From positions 62,001 to 126,000 of the forward strand of contig JAJCZX010000030.1 in the NCBI GenBank assembly GCA_029262195.1: DNA of 64,000 bases, written 5' to 3'. This document shows, piece by piece, positions 8,419 through 17,344 of this stretch. Position 1 is the stretch's first letter. Each line of letters starts with the position of its first letter. The position numbers and the translations under genes were made by a program. The DNA is from Gemmatimonadota bacterium. Its GTDB lineage: Bacteria > Gemmatimonadota > Gemmatimonadetes > Gemmatimonadales > GWC2-71-9. The notes under the pieces are model-generated. The model was not told the DNA's origin. It ran no database searches and was given only the letters and a program-made list of their open reading frames with translations.

Positions 8419-10245
8419 TCAATCCACTACCTCGAACCCAATAGGCGCACTCTCGACCCGGGTACCAGCATGAATGTCATCGACCGCCACCTTGAGCAGG
8501 TATTTGCCTTCCGGCAGGTGATCGGGTGATATGTCTAGCGTTTCGACGACACCTGTTTCGCCGGCGACAGGTAGGCGATCAAATTCAAAACGAACGGCTT
8601 CATTCCAATCTCCTTCCCTGACGCCAGCGACATTGCCATTGAACTTCAGGAGCGAATAGGACACACGATAGCTGGTCTCGTCGGTGCGACGTGAGTCGAG
8701 CCCGTAAATTTCGAGATAGGCGCGAGGCGTCTCGCCCTCGTGGAAAGTCAGATTCCGCCTGACCCGATCGATCATCCCGCTCCGACGTGTGGTCCCCGGC
8801 CACGAGGGGGCCAGGAGAAGGTCGGAAAGCGCCAACCCTTCTCTGTAAACCGGAAACGACACCAAACGTTGTTTTCGCCCCAGAAGGCTGTCGGCACGGG
8901 CATGAATCAACATCATATACTCACCCGGGTTTTCGACAACAGAGACAACTCCCTCGGATCCGAGGTGGGTATTCAAGATGCCGTTGCTCGGAGAACTCAG
9001 CGAGACAGCCAGGTCTTCCGTTGAGCTGATGACAAATATCGCCGATCGATTCGAACGGTTGCTTTCCTTGAACCGCGCCGTCCAAACGCCGAATTCCAAC
9101 AGGGCCAACTCTGATGTCGCGTCTTCGGTAAGTGCGGTTTCTGTCAGCTGGAACTGCTCACTGTTCATGGGCCGAAAGAGCATTCTCCCGGTGGCGAAGG
9201 ACATTGTATTGTTGTCTTCGAAATCCGCTGGTCTGGAAAACCGGATCGTGCCCACACCGAAGTAGGTCCATTTTTCCACGGAACCAGCGAGCCTGGAACA
9301 TACGCCCAATGTATTTCGAATCGTCGTCGGTCTCCCGCGTATTGGAAAAATCTGATCGACGGCTTCCTCTCCTACCGTGTTGTCAGCTCCCGCGAGTATT
9401 ACATCCGGTTCCCCAAACCTCAGATACATAACACCCCTGTCGCTAAGGCCAGTTGCCAAATTGTAGTCGACTCTAGCGGCGGTCGAATCCATGCTCCTGA
9501 AGTCTCTAGCCAGAGCCGCATAGGTCGTATCAAACACTCCGTCCTGCCCGGCAGCCGGGCGTGATTCGATCGGGCTATTTCCTAGCGGAGTGCTCGCCTC
9601 ACAGAGGAAATAAGCCCGACGTTCGGAAGCCGAAGGCTCTAGAGACATGGCCCTCATCTGGGGAGAGCGGAACGCTACGCCCCACGGATTGAGCAGTTCG
9701 TGTTGGGACCTGGCAAACCGGAGCCTCTCGAAGTGTTCCACAATTCGCCCGTTGATACCTGCGAAAAGATTTGGATTACGACTGGCCCAGAAAGCTTCCA
9801 ACCACCGTCCGCGATCCTCTGGGGCTATATTCGGCCACTGCTCCACCTCCTCCGGAGAAGCTATTCCCACGGCCTGGCGCCACAGCATCCCAGCTTCGTC
9901 AGTAGATGCGTTTTCGAGAGCGGAGTGATAGTAAGCCAGGCCGGCGGCCGTATCCCCCGTCATCAATGCCACTTCGGCTTTGAGGGCAAGAAACGAAGCG
10001 TTTCTCGGAGAACGTGCCAGAAGCGAATCCAACCGGTGTTCGACGGTGACGAATTCCTGCTCCCATACCAGATCCATCAGACCTGCCATCGTTTCGTCGA
10101 GCGTATACTCCTCGCCCAGGGGAGATACATCGGCAGCAAGCGTATCGGTCTTGTAAAAGGAGGAACACCCGGAGAAACTGAGCGCCGAGACCCCGAGGGC
10201 GGCCAATCGCAAGGCGTTTAATTGAGATTCAGAGAACCTATTCAT
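8419..10245 (-). CDS. GWxTD-domain-containing lipoprotein-like protein
   Basis: 608 residues. The signal sequence ends at SFSGCSS (Cys 27), an imperfect lipobox. A TPR-like helical stretch spans about residues 50-130. The domain known as GWxTD follows: residues 142-180 contain GRWLEAFWASRNPN and FERLRFARSQ, and residues 266-283 read GLSDRGVMYLRFGEPDVI, where the family normally has GWxTDRG-IYI-YGPPD. The C-terminal half is beta-rich, ending in ISPDHLPEGKYLLKV. The domain is widespread in Acidobacteria, Gemmatimonadota and Bacteroidota, but its biochemical function is unknown. It is convergent with the membrane-protein operon. Confidence 0.85.
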   Translation of the reverse strand: MNRFSESQLNALRLAALGVSALSFSGCSSFYKTDTLAADVSPLGEEYTLDETMAGLMDLVWEQEFVTVEHRLDSLLARSPRNASFLALKAEVALMTGDTAAGLAYYHSALENASTDEAGMLWRQAVGIASPEEVEQWPNIAPEDRGRWLEAFWASRNPNLFAGINGRIVEHFERLRFARSQHELLNPWGVAFRSPQMRAMSLEPSASERRAYFLCEASTPLGNSPIESRPAAGQDGVFDTTYAALARDFRSMDSTAARVDYNLATGLSDRGVMYLRFGEPDVILAGADNTVGEEAVDQIFPIRGRPTTIRNTLGVCSRLAGSVEKWTYFGVGTIRFSRPADFEDNNTMSFATGRMLFRPMNSEQFQLTETALTEDATSELALLEFGVWTARFKESNRSNRSAIFVISSTEDLAVSLSSPSNGILNTHLGSEGVVSVVENPGEYMMLIHARADSLLGRKQRLVSFPVYREGLALSDLLLAPSWPGTTRRSGMIDRVRRNLTFHEGETPRAYLEIYGLDSRRTDETSYRVSYSLLKFNGNVAGVREGDWNEAVRFEFDRLPVAGETGVVETLDISPDHLPEGKYLLKVAVDDIHAGTRVESAPIGFEVVD

Positions 10246-10378
10246 TTCCCACCGGCCAAGATAAGGAGATTCTACACAGGAGATTCACAGGATTGTACGG
10301 GACCGACCTGCAGTGGTTCCATTAGACGGCCCCGCGATAGTGCCCCCACGTCAGTTTTGGGACCAACGGGCCAAAAAG

Positions 10379-11551
10379 CTAGCGGTTGATTCGCCACCTC
10401 GCTACGTAGTTGACACCAAGGTCATCGCGCAGAACCGCGTAGAGATTGTCCCCAATAACTCTGGGCCGCGGGAAATCAGAGAGCCCCTCGGGCCTCATCA
10501 CGTCCCCCAGATAAACCCCGCGGGAGTCGAACACCTCAAGCACCTGTTCCCTGTCGCCCGGCAAAATCGGCGAAACCCAAACACCACCGACGTCGTCGAC
10601 GAAAATACTGTTTAAGGCTGGCTTGGTCCCGGGCACCTTGGATCGATCGAGATCCCCCCCCTGGTTTGTAAACCAGCTCATAGTTTCGAAAACGCTGTCG
10701 ATCTCCCCACCGGATACTGGCACTTCTTCGAATTCCTTCCAGATCACTTTCGCCGTGTCACCGTAGAGAGTGCGCTGGATGATCCGGTACTCGTCGGTTA
10801 TTGCGAACCAATAATTGCCGGTTTGATTTACGAGGTAACCGTTGATTCCTCCAGCGAACGGCACGGTCGCCTGCATGCTGCCACCTTCTGACCGGTGTTC
10901 AAAAAATTTTTGCTCGCCTGGATACTGCGGGAAGCCAATCGTGTCGGCGGGTTCCATCGAATCGTCATAACCGACCAACACGAGCTGACTAAACACCTCT
11001 GCGGACATGTTCAGTCCCGGAGAGTAAAAACGCCCTGTGGCATCGAAGCCGCCCGACCAGGGCCATGAGTGGATGGCGTCAACGAGGTGCCCTCGGACAA
11101 AGGTCCCGGAAGTATCAAAGAGCGTAACACGCGAATTACTGGGGTCCATCAACCAAAGATTCCCGTCGGGCCCCCATTTCATACCGCTAACATTGGAAAA
11201 TTCCCCCGGTCCTTCACCCCGCCGCCCCACAACCCGCACAAACTCCCCGTTCGAGCCGAACACCCTCAGTTCCTGAGCCTGTCCGTCAAAAATGTGGAAA
11301 CGACCCTCGGCGTCAATCCCGAAGTCGCCAACCCTGCCGAACACTTCGGGGCCATCGCCATCGAGCTCCCCGATCCTGACTTCTTCGCTCAGAGTCCAGG
11401 CATCCCCATCACCCCACAGTCCTTCGGTCGTGTTGCTTACGACAACGGTGCCCGTCGGCAGGGTGTCGATTGAGAAAGGAGGGGCTGAGCCCTCCGAAGC
11501 ACATCCAACAGACAAAAGAATCAGGGGTACTGAGATTGGGCTATTTTTCAT
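10379..11551 (-). CDS. Six-bladed beta-propeller lipoprotein
   Basis: 390 residues from the ATG at 11551. The longer frame (11659) adds 36 residues without signal-peptide character and is rejected. The signal peptide PISVPLILLSVGC ends in a clear lipobox. Propeller motifs include DFGIDAEGRFHIFDG, GRRGEGPGEFSNV (the classic GxxGxGPGEF turn) and MKWGPDGNLWLMDPSNSRV. Late blades contain IFVDDVGGVWVSPILPGD, which parallels the other three propellers of this window. It is divergent from the GNAT-like gene at 11719. It is a probable lipid-anchored binding or sensor protein; no enzyme signature. Confidence 0.85.
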   Translation of the reverse strand: MKNSPISVPLILLSVGCASEGSAPPFSIDTLPTGTVVVSNTTEGLWGDGDAWTLSEEVRIGELDGDGPEVFGRVGDFGIDAEGRFHIFDGQAQELRVFGSNGEFVRVVGRRGEGPGEFSNVSGMKWGPDGNLWLMDPSNSRVTLFDTSGTFVRGHLVDAIHSWPWSGGFDATGRFYSPGLNMSAEVFSQLVLVGYDDSMEPADTIGFPQYPGEQKFFEHRSEGGSMQATVPFAGGINGYLVNQTGNYWFAITDEYRIIQRTLYGDTAKVIWKEFEEVPVSGGEIDSVFETMSWFTNQGGDLDRSKVPGTKPALNSIFVDDVGGVWVSPILPGDREQVLEVFDSRGVYLGDVMRPEGLSDFPRPRVIGDNLYAVLRDDLGVNYVARWRINR

Positions 11552-11718
11552 CCGTTTTCCGTCTGCTAAGGTAAAAAAACAAACTAAAACACCTTTTTCA
11601 TTTCGGCAGGCCGAAAAAGCATGCACCTGCTGCTGCATAGAATTTTTCGCATGATACACGAAGTCCGGCTCAAGAGATCCCGTTGCGATCCCACACTTGT
11701 TTGGGCATTCTTTTGCGA

Positions 11719-12756
11719 ATGAAGATTGACCTGATAGAGGACGACATTGAGAAATGGAGGGGCGATATTGTCGGCCTTTTTGCCGGAATCGACCAGCCGG
11801 AATTCGGCAACGTATTCGACTGGTATTATCGACCGGCCGGCCGGAAACCTGCGGTGTGGATCCTCGCCACCGACGAGGGCGAGACGATGGGGACCTGTTC
11901 GGTCGTCTTCAGAGAAATGAAAGTCGGATCAAGGAAGATCCTGGGTGGAGTGTCTGGCAACCTGGTGGTCGACGCCAGGCACAGAAATATGTTTGCCGCT
12001 ACCACCCTGATGCGAGCGACACAAAAACTGGTAACCGATGGAGTATGCGATGTCCTGCTCGGCCTCCCACTCCCATCCGCCTTCCGACTCGCAAAGCGCG
12101 CCGGTTTCAACGAAATTGGTAAACTAAAGACACATAGCCACGTCTGGCGTTCTGCTAGCCTCCTGAAACCCCGTGTAGGTCCACTCGGCGCTCTCGGCGC
12201 GCCTCTGGTAGACGGCTTTTTCAAATTGAAGCGTAGCGGCGGCGGAACTGTGAATGTGTCAGTTGAAAGACTCGCCCCCGACTCTCTGAGCCGGTATATC
12301 GGACACGATTGGCAGCCTTCGCGCAACTGGATTTCCTGTGTGGGCAATTCTGATTTCGTGCGCTGGCGTTTTTTTGAGAACCCGGCCGAAGAGATATGCG
12401 CATTTGGGTTGCGAGTTGGGGAACAGCCGCACGGTTATGTGATCGTTAACGTAGAGGAGAGACAGAGCGCGGGTGTCGTCGTGGCCTGTGAGACCGATCC
12501 GGGCACTTTGAGTGCAGCAGACGCGATCATGGCGGTGCTGACCGATCCTTCTAACCAGTTCGAATCCATGGCCGTCCCAACTCTTCAGAATTCGCAGTTG
12601 GCAAGACAACTGCTCAGCGCCGGTTTCGTCACGCGAAAGGGCCGCTACGCCGAGGCGGATACCGTGCTAGCCCTCTGGAACAAAGACCACGAATTAGCTT
12701 CGGTTTTCGAATCTAAGTCGAACTGGGCCCTCTTTCCCGGTTTTAACGACGTTTGA
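11719..12756 (+). CDS. GNAT-like acyltransferase, first gene of the metabolic island
   Basis: 345 residues. The first half resembles a GNAT fold: a strand AVWILATDEGETMGTCSVVF, then GVSGNLVVDARHRNMFAATTLM where the acetyl-CoA pyrophosphate loop is expected, and LAKRAGFNEIGKLK as the terminal strand-helix. The second half (from about residue 170) has similar spacing (RWRFFENPAEEICAFGL), so it may be a tandem-GNAT or FemX-like protein. A TTG at 11683 in frame is an alternative start; neither start has a strong ribosome site. Its stop overlaps the TTG start of the hydrolase gene, so the two are coupled. A role in acylating an island product is inferred only. Confidence 0.65.
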   Translation: MKIDLIEDDIEKWRGDIVGLFAGIDQPEFGNVFDWYYRPAGRKPAVWILATDEGETMGTCSVVFREMKVGSRKILGGVSGNLVVDARHRNMFAATTLMRATQKLVTDGVCDVLLGLPLPSAFRLAKRAGFNEIGKLKTHSHVWRSASLLKPRVGPLGALGAPLVDGFFKLKRSGGGTVNVSVERLAPDSLSRYIGHDWQPSRNWISCVGNSDFVRWRFFENPAEEICAFGLRVGEQPHGYVIVNVEERQSAGVVVACETDPGTLSAADAIMAVLTDPSNQFESMAVPTLQNSQLARQLLSAGFVTRKGRYAEADTVLALWNKDHELASVFESKSNWALFPGFNDV

Positions 12757-13571
12757 ACGACATACCTTTGCTTCGGCCCCGGTGGGATTCGGTCATGGCC
12801 GCAGACGGTACAGAGTTGGCTATCCGCCGTTGGGATAGTGCCGACCAAAAGGGGGTCGTGGTCCTGCTGCACGGATTGATAAGCCACGCGGGATGGATGG
12901 ACAATATCGCTTCCAGGATTCAAGCGGCTGGCTTTTCTGTTCTCTGCCCCGACCGGCGGGGCTCGGGTCAACACACCAAAACGCCTGGAGACATTTCCTC
13001 CACCGACGACCTGTTGAGCGACATGGATCAGATCCTTGATCATTGCGAGCAGATCGGAGCGCCACTTCACCTGATCGGTAGCTGCTGGGGGGCGAACTAC
13101 CTGATTCACTATCTCGCTCGGAATCGGTTGCGGCGATTTGAGACTTTGTGTCTGCTGGCCCCGGGGTTATTCCCCAGACAGGAAGTCATCGACGCGGCCG
13201 CAATCACAGGCGATTCGCCCGAGCCGACGTGCACACCACCCGTCCCCATCGAGGCCTTCACCAGCGGATCAGATTTCGAGTCGTACATAGTTCCGGACCC
13301 CTATCGGTTGCGGCTGTTGTCACCCAGGTTCAACCGCGTGGTTGGCGAAATTTCGACCTTCATGGGGGTAAAGCTGGCCAAAGTTCGGGGCCCCATCCTG
13401 TTGATACTGGCCGAAGATGATCGGGTCACCGACAACCCGCCTACGCTCCGCGCTTTCGAGCTATTGCGGGGGACGAAAAAGTGCGTTTATGTACCGGGGG
13501 AACATGGGGTGCAATTCGACGCTCCGGCGTCAGTATCGAACGAAATCGTGGAGTGGATCACAGCGCAGTAA
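12753..13571 (+). CDS. Alpha/beta hydrolase with Cys in the nucleophile position
   Basis: 272 residues. The fold is clear: oxyanion HG at residues 40-41, then DRRGSG at 67-72. The nucleophile elbow at 109-113 reads GSCWG, so the usual Ser of GxSxG is Cys 111. The acid is probably Asp 222 or 223 (EDDRV) and the base His 251 (PGEHG). It resembles serine-aminopeptidase / monoglyceride-lipase type enzymes. Cys nucleophiles are known in dienelactone hydrolase and in some thioesterases, so a thioesterase, transacylase or lactone-forming role is possible. The TTG start overlaps the previous stop; an internal ATG at 12795 is an alternative. Confidence 0.85.
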   Translation: MNDIPLLRPRWDSVMAADGTELAIRRWDSADQKGVVVLLHGLISHAGWMDNIASRIQAAGFSVLCPDRRGSGQHTKTPGDISSTDDLLSDMDQILDHCEQIGAPLHLIGSCWGANYLIHYLARNRLRRFETLCLLAPGLFPRQEVIDAAAITGDSPEPTCTPPVPIEAFTSGSDFESYIVPDPYRLRLLSPRFNRVVGEISTFMGVKLAKVRGPILLILAEDDRVTDNPPTLRAFELLRGTKKCVYVPGEHGVQFDAPASVSNEIVEWITAQ

Positions 13572-13657
13572 TTCACGACTAGTCGGCACACAAATTGCAC
13601 CATCCCCGGAAAATCTAGAGGAAAACTGAAGCAAGTTTACTAGTCGAGGGAGTGAAC

Positions 13658-14854
13658 ATGTTTGAGGCCATCAAAGGGTTAATGGGGCGTCGCGTCGACC
13701 CATTTACCGAATGGTGTCAGCAAGAATTATTTACATCGGATATGGTGAAAGCAGCAGAGTTGCTTGAAAAAACCTGCGATCTTCACCTGTTTTCCATCTA
13801 CAGGATGTTAGACCTGGAAAACATCCTCAACGAGCCGAAAACGGCCCGGGAGGTTACCAACGAATTGCGACTGGTTGATTCCGCCGACGTAACTGTCGAG
13901 GCAGTCCTATGGCGGTTAGCGCACAATTCCGATGTCGTGGAGTTGGTCGAAAACGCCGACGGCGAGGACCGTTACGTGTCCAGAGGTCCGGCTCCAGACC
14001 CCAGTGCGGATCTCGCGTTAAAATGGGCGCAACTCTCTACCCTCGGCGATGAATATCTCGCTGCGAGAAAGTTCGTTGATTTTGGCGCGACTCACTTCGT
14101 AGAAGCGCTGCGAGACGACCCTGACCTCATGGATCGAGTCCTATCGGGACGTGAACCGCGTTTGGCTGAGTTGTGGGATCAGGCAACCAACCTTGATCCT
14201 CTGCAGGACATCCATGGCAAGATGGGAGCGAGAGTCATTCTCCATGAGTTTCAGGGAGGTGACATACTTGAGATCGGCGGAGGCACGGGCAACGGTATCC
14301 GACACGTCCTGGATACGCTTGCCGAGGGGAACGCCCTTGATAGAGTTAACCATTACCTCTTTACCGACATCAGTACTGCCTTCGTGCTAAACACCCGTCG
14401 TGCCATCCGCAAAGCCTACCCGGACATCAAGTCGGATTGGCGTTATCTCGATATCAACAAGGAATTCGCGTCGCAAAAGATAGAACGGGAGAGTGCTGAT
14501 CTTATCTACGGCGTAAATGCGGCTCACGTCGCGAAAGACATAGTCGAGATGCTGAAAGAATGCCATGCAACTCTGCGAAGCGGCGGCCAGGTCATTTTCA
14601 GCGAACGCATACGGCTGGATTCTCGCATGATGGCCCCCCGCGAGTTGTCCCTTAACCTTTCCATTTACCATCGGACCGCGGCGGTCCGAAATGCAGACTA
14701 TCGCCCGGTGCATTGCTATCTCACTCCCGCAAACTGGGAGCGTGTTCTCGACATGGCCGGTTTCAATGACGTGGTGATTTGCCCTGATCTGGACACCGTC
14801 GGCGAGACTTTTCCTCATCAATACGCGGCGGTGGTTGTTGCCAAAAAGGCCTGA
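13658..14854 (+). CDS. SAM-dependent methyltransferase
   Basis: 398 residues. The N-terminal about 110 residues look like the helical and winged-helix dimerisation part of small-molecule O-methyltransferases (IYRMLDLENILNEPKTAREV). The class I SAM-binding motif I is at about 202-213, GDILEIGGGTGNG, followed by an acidic strand end near HYLFTDIS. The C-terminal part HATLRSGGQVIFSERI is the usual post-motif-III strand. The ATG at 13658 is chosen because GAGGGA lies 6 nt upstream; a GTG two codons earlier is possible. The acceptor atom is not predictable. The gap to the hydrolase is 86 nt. Confidence 0.85.
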   Translation: MFEAIKGLMGRRVDPFTEWCQQELFTSDMVKAAELLEKTCDLHLFSIYRMLDLENILNEPKTAREVTNELRLVDSADVTVEAVLWRLAHNSDVVELVENADGEDRYVSRGPAPDPSADLALKWAQLSTLGDEYLAARKFVDFGATHFVEALRDDPDLMDRVLSGREPRLAELWDQATNLDPLQDIHGKMGARVILHEFQGGDILEIGGGTGNGIRHVLDTLAEGNALDRVNHYLFTDISTAFVLNTRRAIRKAYPDIKSDWRYLDINKEFASQKIERESADLIYGVNAAHVAKDIVEMLKECHATLRSGGQVIFSERIRLDSRMMAPRELSLNLSIYHRTAAVRNADYRPVHCYLTPANWERVLDMAGFNDVVICPDLDTVGETFPHQYAAVVVAKKA

Positions 14855-14857
14855 CGG

Positions 14858-16576
14858 TTGGACCTGACGCGTTACGAAACCGATGTCCTGGTTATCGGGG
14901 GAGGTGGCGCAGCAACAGCAGCGACCATAGCGGCCCACGAAGGCGGCGCCAGAACAGCTCTGGGAGTCAAAGGACAATTCGGGGCAGTTGGTGCTCGTGG
15001 AGCTGGAGCGACGTCCAATCCCATCGGCGACTACTGGACGATTCGTACGGTCGGCCCTAAAGGCGGGTTCTTCAATCCACCCGAGCAAGTTCATGCCGAC
15101 ATGGTGCAGGCAGGCCTGGGAATGGCCGACCCCGAACTCTGCTCAATCTTTGTTGACGAGGTCTCCGATGCGATAAGAAGGCTCAAAGAGATGGGCATGA
15201 AGTTCGCCAGTGGCGCGTTAGCCATTATGGAAGGAAAGACCGGCAAAGGCGGCACCAATAACATCGTTGCCATTCAGAAGGCCATCATCGAACACACCGG
15301 TACCCAGGTTATTGAGCACGCGAACTTCACCGACCTCCTGGTTAAAGACGGGCGTTGCGTAGGAGCCGTTGGCGTGGACGACTCCGGGAAACCTTTCGTA
15401 GTCGAAGCGGGAGCTGTGGTACTCGCGACCGGCGGCGTCGGACAGCTATTCAAATACAGCTTCAACCCGCCGGGCAATACCGGTGATGGGTATGCCATGG
15501 CGCTCAGGGCCGGAGCCGAACTGTTCAACATGGAGTTCATGCAGCAGGGCATCGCGACGACCGCGCCGACTCAGGTCATGGTAATGCTCTATGAGATGGA
15601 AGAGCCGTACAGGTTGACCAATGCCAAAGGCGAGACCTTCGTAGAGAACTACCTGCCTCCTGGTGTTACGCTGGAAGAGGTATCCGCCCTGAAAGCAAAC
15701 CATTGGCCTGTTACGACCCGGGATTCGGCGTTACACCTCGATCGCGCCATAAAAGGTGAAGCCATGGCCGGTCGCGCAACCGAAACTGGCGGGGTGTTTG
15801 TGGATCTAACACGGGCCGACAGAGGGTTTCAACCCGAGTTGTTTGTGGAGTTCATGGTGGCTAACGGGTTCGATGTCAAAAACGAACCCATTCAGATACA
15901 GGTCCACCACCACACCAGCAACGGCGGTTTGCGAATCGATTCAGACGCCCAGTCAACGCTTCCGGGACTTTTCGCCGCCGGGGAGGTAGCAGGCTGGCAG
16001 GGTGCCGATAGACTGGGCGGAACGATGCTTGGCGGATCCCAGGTTTTCGGCTCGAGAGCAGGAAAGGCAGCCGCTGCCACTGCAGCTTCTACCGACCGTT
16101 ACGTTTCGAAAGACATGATCGACTCCGCCTTAAGCACGATTGCGGACTTAGCCGCTGCCACAGGGCCGGTGCGGCCAACCGACCGCAGGATTGCATTGCA
16201 GACGGCAATGTGGGAATCTTTGATCGTAGAGAAAGACGCGCAGACACTAGAGAGAGCCCGCTCGTTTGTCAGAGGCGAACGGGAAAAGATGGAAAGCGAA
16301 TTCGGGATCGGGGAACCGATGGACGTGGCTCTACTGTTCGAGCATCGGAACCTCCTGGACGTCGCCGAAGCGATTATCGAGGCTGCATCACTGCGGACTG
16401 AGAGTCGCGGCAGCCACTACAGAAACGACTTTCCCGAACGTAACGACACCGACTGGATGACAAACATTTTAATTTCCAGGCAGCACGACCAACTAACCCT
16501 TCGAAAGGAATGGCTCTCTCGAAAAACAGGGTGGCAGGATCGCCCGGGAGACATACGGATAAAACCATGGGGTTAG
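14858..16576 (+). CDS. FAD-dependent oxidoreductase of the fumarate reductase / succinate dehydrogenase flavoprotein type
   Basis: 572 residues, TTG start 3 nt after the methyltransferase stop. The Rossmann motif VLVIGGGGAATAATIAA is at about 10-26 and the second FAD-contact region is GAVVLATGGVGQLF. The late cap/active-site region HHHTSNGGLRID and LFAAGEVAGWQGADRLGG are hallmarks of the FAD_binding_2 family (fumarate reductase, aspartate oxidase). The C-terminal helical domain is present (RSFVRGEREKMESEFG). It probably reduces or desaturates an alpha,beta-unsaturated carbonyl or acid intermediate, by family analogy. No iron-sulfur or membrane subunit accompanies it, so it is not a respiratory complex II. 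The end overlaps the SDR start. Confidence 0.88.
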   Translation: MDLTRYETDVLVIGGGGAATAATIAAHEGGARTALGVKGQFGAVGARGAGATSNPIGDYWTIRTVGPKGGFFNPPEQVHADMVQAGLGMADPELCSIFVDEVSDAIRRLKEMGMKFASGALAIMEGKTGKGGTNNIVAIQKAIIEHTGTQVIEHANFTDLLVKDGRCVGAVGVDDSGKPFVVEAGAVVLATGGVGQLFKYSFNPPGNTGDGYAMALRAGAELFNMEFMQQGIATTAPTQVMVMLYEMEEPYRLTNAKGETFVENYLPPGVTLEEVSALKANHWPVTTRDSALHLDRAIKGEAMAGRATETGGVFVDLTRADRGFQPELFVEFMVANGFDVKNEPIQIQVHHHTSNGGLRIDSDAQSTLPGLFAAGEVAGWQGADRLGGTMLGGSQVFGSRAGKAAAATAASTDRYVSKDMIDSALSTIADLAAATGPVRPTDRRIALQTAMWESLIVEKDAQTLERARSFVRGEREKMESEFGIGEPMDVALLFEHRNLLDVAEAIIEAASLRTESRGSHYRNDFPERNDTDWMTNILISRQHDQLTLRKEWLSRKTGWQDRPGDIRIKPWG

Positions 16577-17343
16577 CAGGTAGAACCGCGCTCGTTATCG
16601 GCGCCAGCCGAGGAATCGGCAGAACGATCGCAACCAGGCTGGCCGACGAGGGATGTGCTGTGGCTCTCGTCGCGAGAAGCGACGAAGCAATAACGAAACT
16701 CGCCGCGGAGCTTAGCGGGCGCGGACCGCTGATGCGCGCTTTTCCCGGGGACGTAACGGATATAAAAACGATGCGCGGCATCGCCGGACGGGTCAAAGAC
16801 GAGTTTGGCTCCCTGGACATCATGGTCAACAGCGCCGGCACGAGCCACATAGGCCCCATGGTCATCGACTCGTCTAAGGCCTGGAGAGAAGTGGTTGAGA
16901 CGAACCTCATGGGTGCCATCGTTTCGTCTCACGCGGCGTTGCGACACATGATCCCCGCCAAATGGGGCAGGATCGTCCATGTCGGGTCCATCTCAGCTGA
17001 AGTCGGCGCAGCCTATAACGCGGTATATTCGGCATCGAAGGCCGGGGTGGCGGGGTTCGTGCGTTCACTGGCATTGGAGGTCGGCCGCACGGGAGTTACC
17101 GTAAACACCGTTGCACCAGGGTATGTCAAAACCGAGTTGTTCGGTCAAACTCAGTCGGCACGAGCCCGGCTCAAAGGCATGTCTATGAAAGAACATGTCG
17201 ACGGACTAATCGCGGACGTTCCCATTGACCGACTGGTTCGACCCGAAGAGGTGGCAGAGACAGTGGTATTCCTCTGTTCTGAAAGGTCTGCCGCTATCAC
17301 AGGTCAATCGATCAACGTCGACGGCGGCCAGACGGCCACTTGA
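16567..17343 (+). CDS. Short-chain dehydrogenase/reductase (FabG-like)
   Basis: 258 residues. Cofactor motif GASRGIG is at 12-18, NSAG near residue 88, catalytic Ser about 141-143 (VGSIS), Tyr 154 and Lys 158 (YSASK), and C-terminal INVDGG. This is the classical SDR set with a NADP-type pattern. The ATG at 16567 lies inside the last codons of the flavoprotein gene, so the two are coupled; the longer upstream frame is not needed. A ketoreductase or alcohol dehydrogenase step on an ACP- or CoA-bound intermediate is plausible given the acyl carrier protein in the opposing operon. The stop codon is only 1 nt from that of the UbiD gene. Confidence 0.92.
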   Translation: MGLAGRTALVIGASRGIGRTIATRLADEGCAVALVARSDEAITKLAAELSGRGPLMRAFPGDVTDIKTMRGIAGRVKDEFGSLDIMVNSAGTSHIGPMVIDSSKAWREVVETNLMGAIVSSHAALRHMIPAKWGRIVHVGSISAEVGAAYNAVYSASKAGVAGFVRSLALEVGRTGVTVNTVAPGYVKTELFGQTQSARARLKGMSMKEHVDGLIADVPIDRLVRPEEVAETVVFLCSERSAAITGQSINVDGGQTAT

Positions 17344-17344
17344 G

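Noticed and set aside
11552..11659. Longer start for the propeller protein at 10379
   Set aside because: The extra 36 residues would bury the signal peptide; the internal ATG gives a proper lipoprotein signal.
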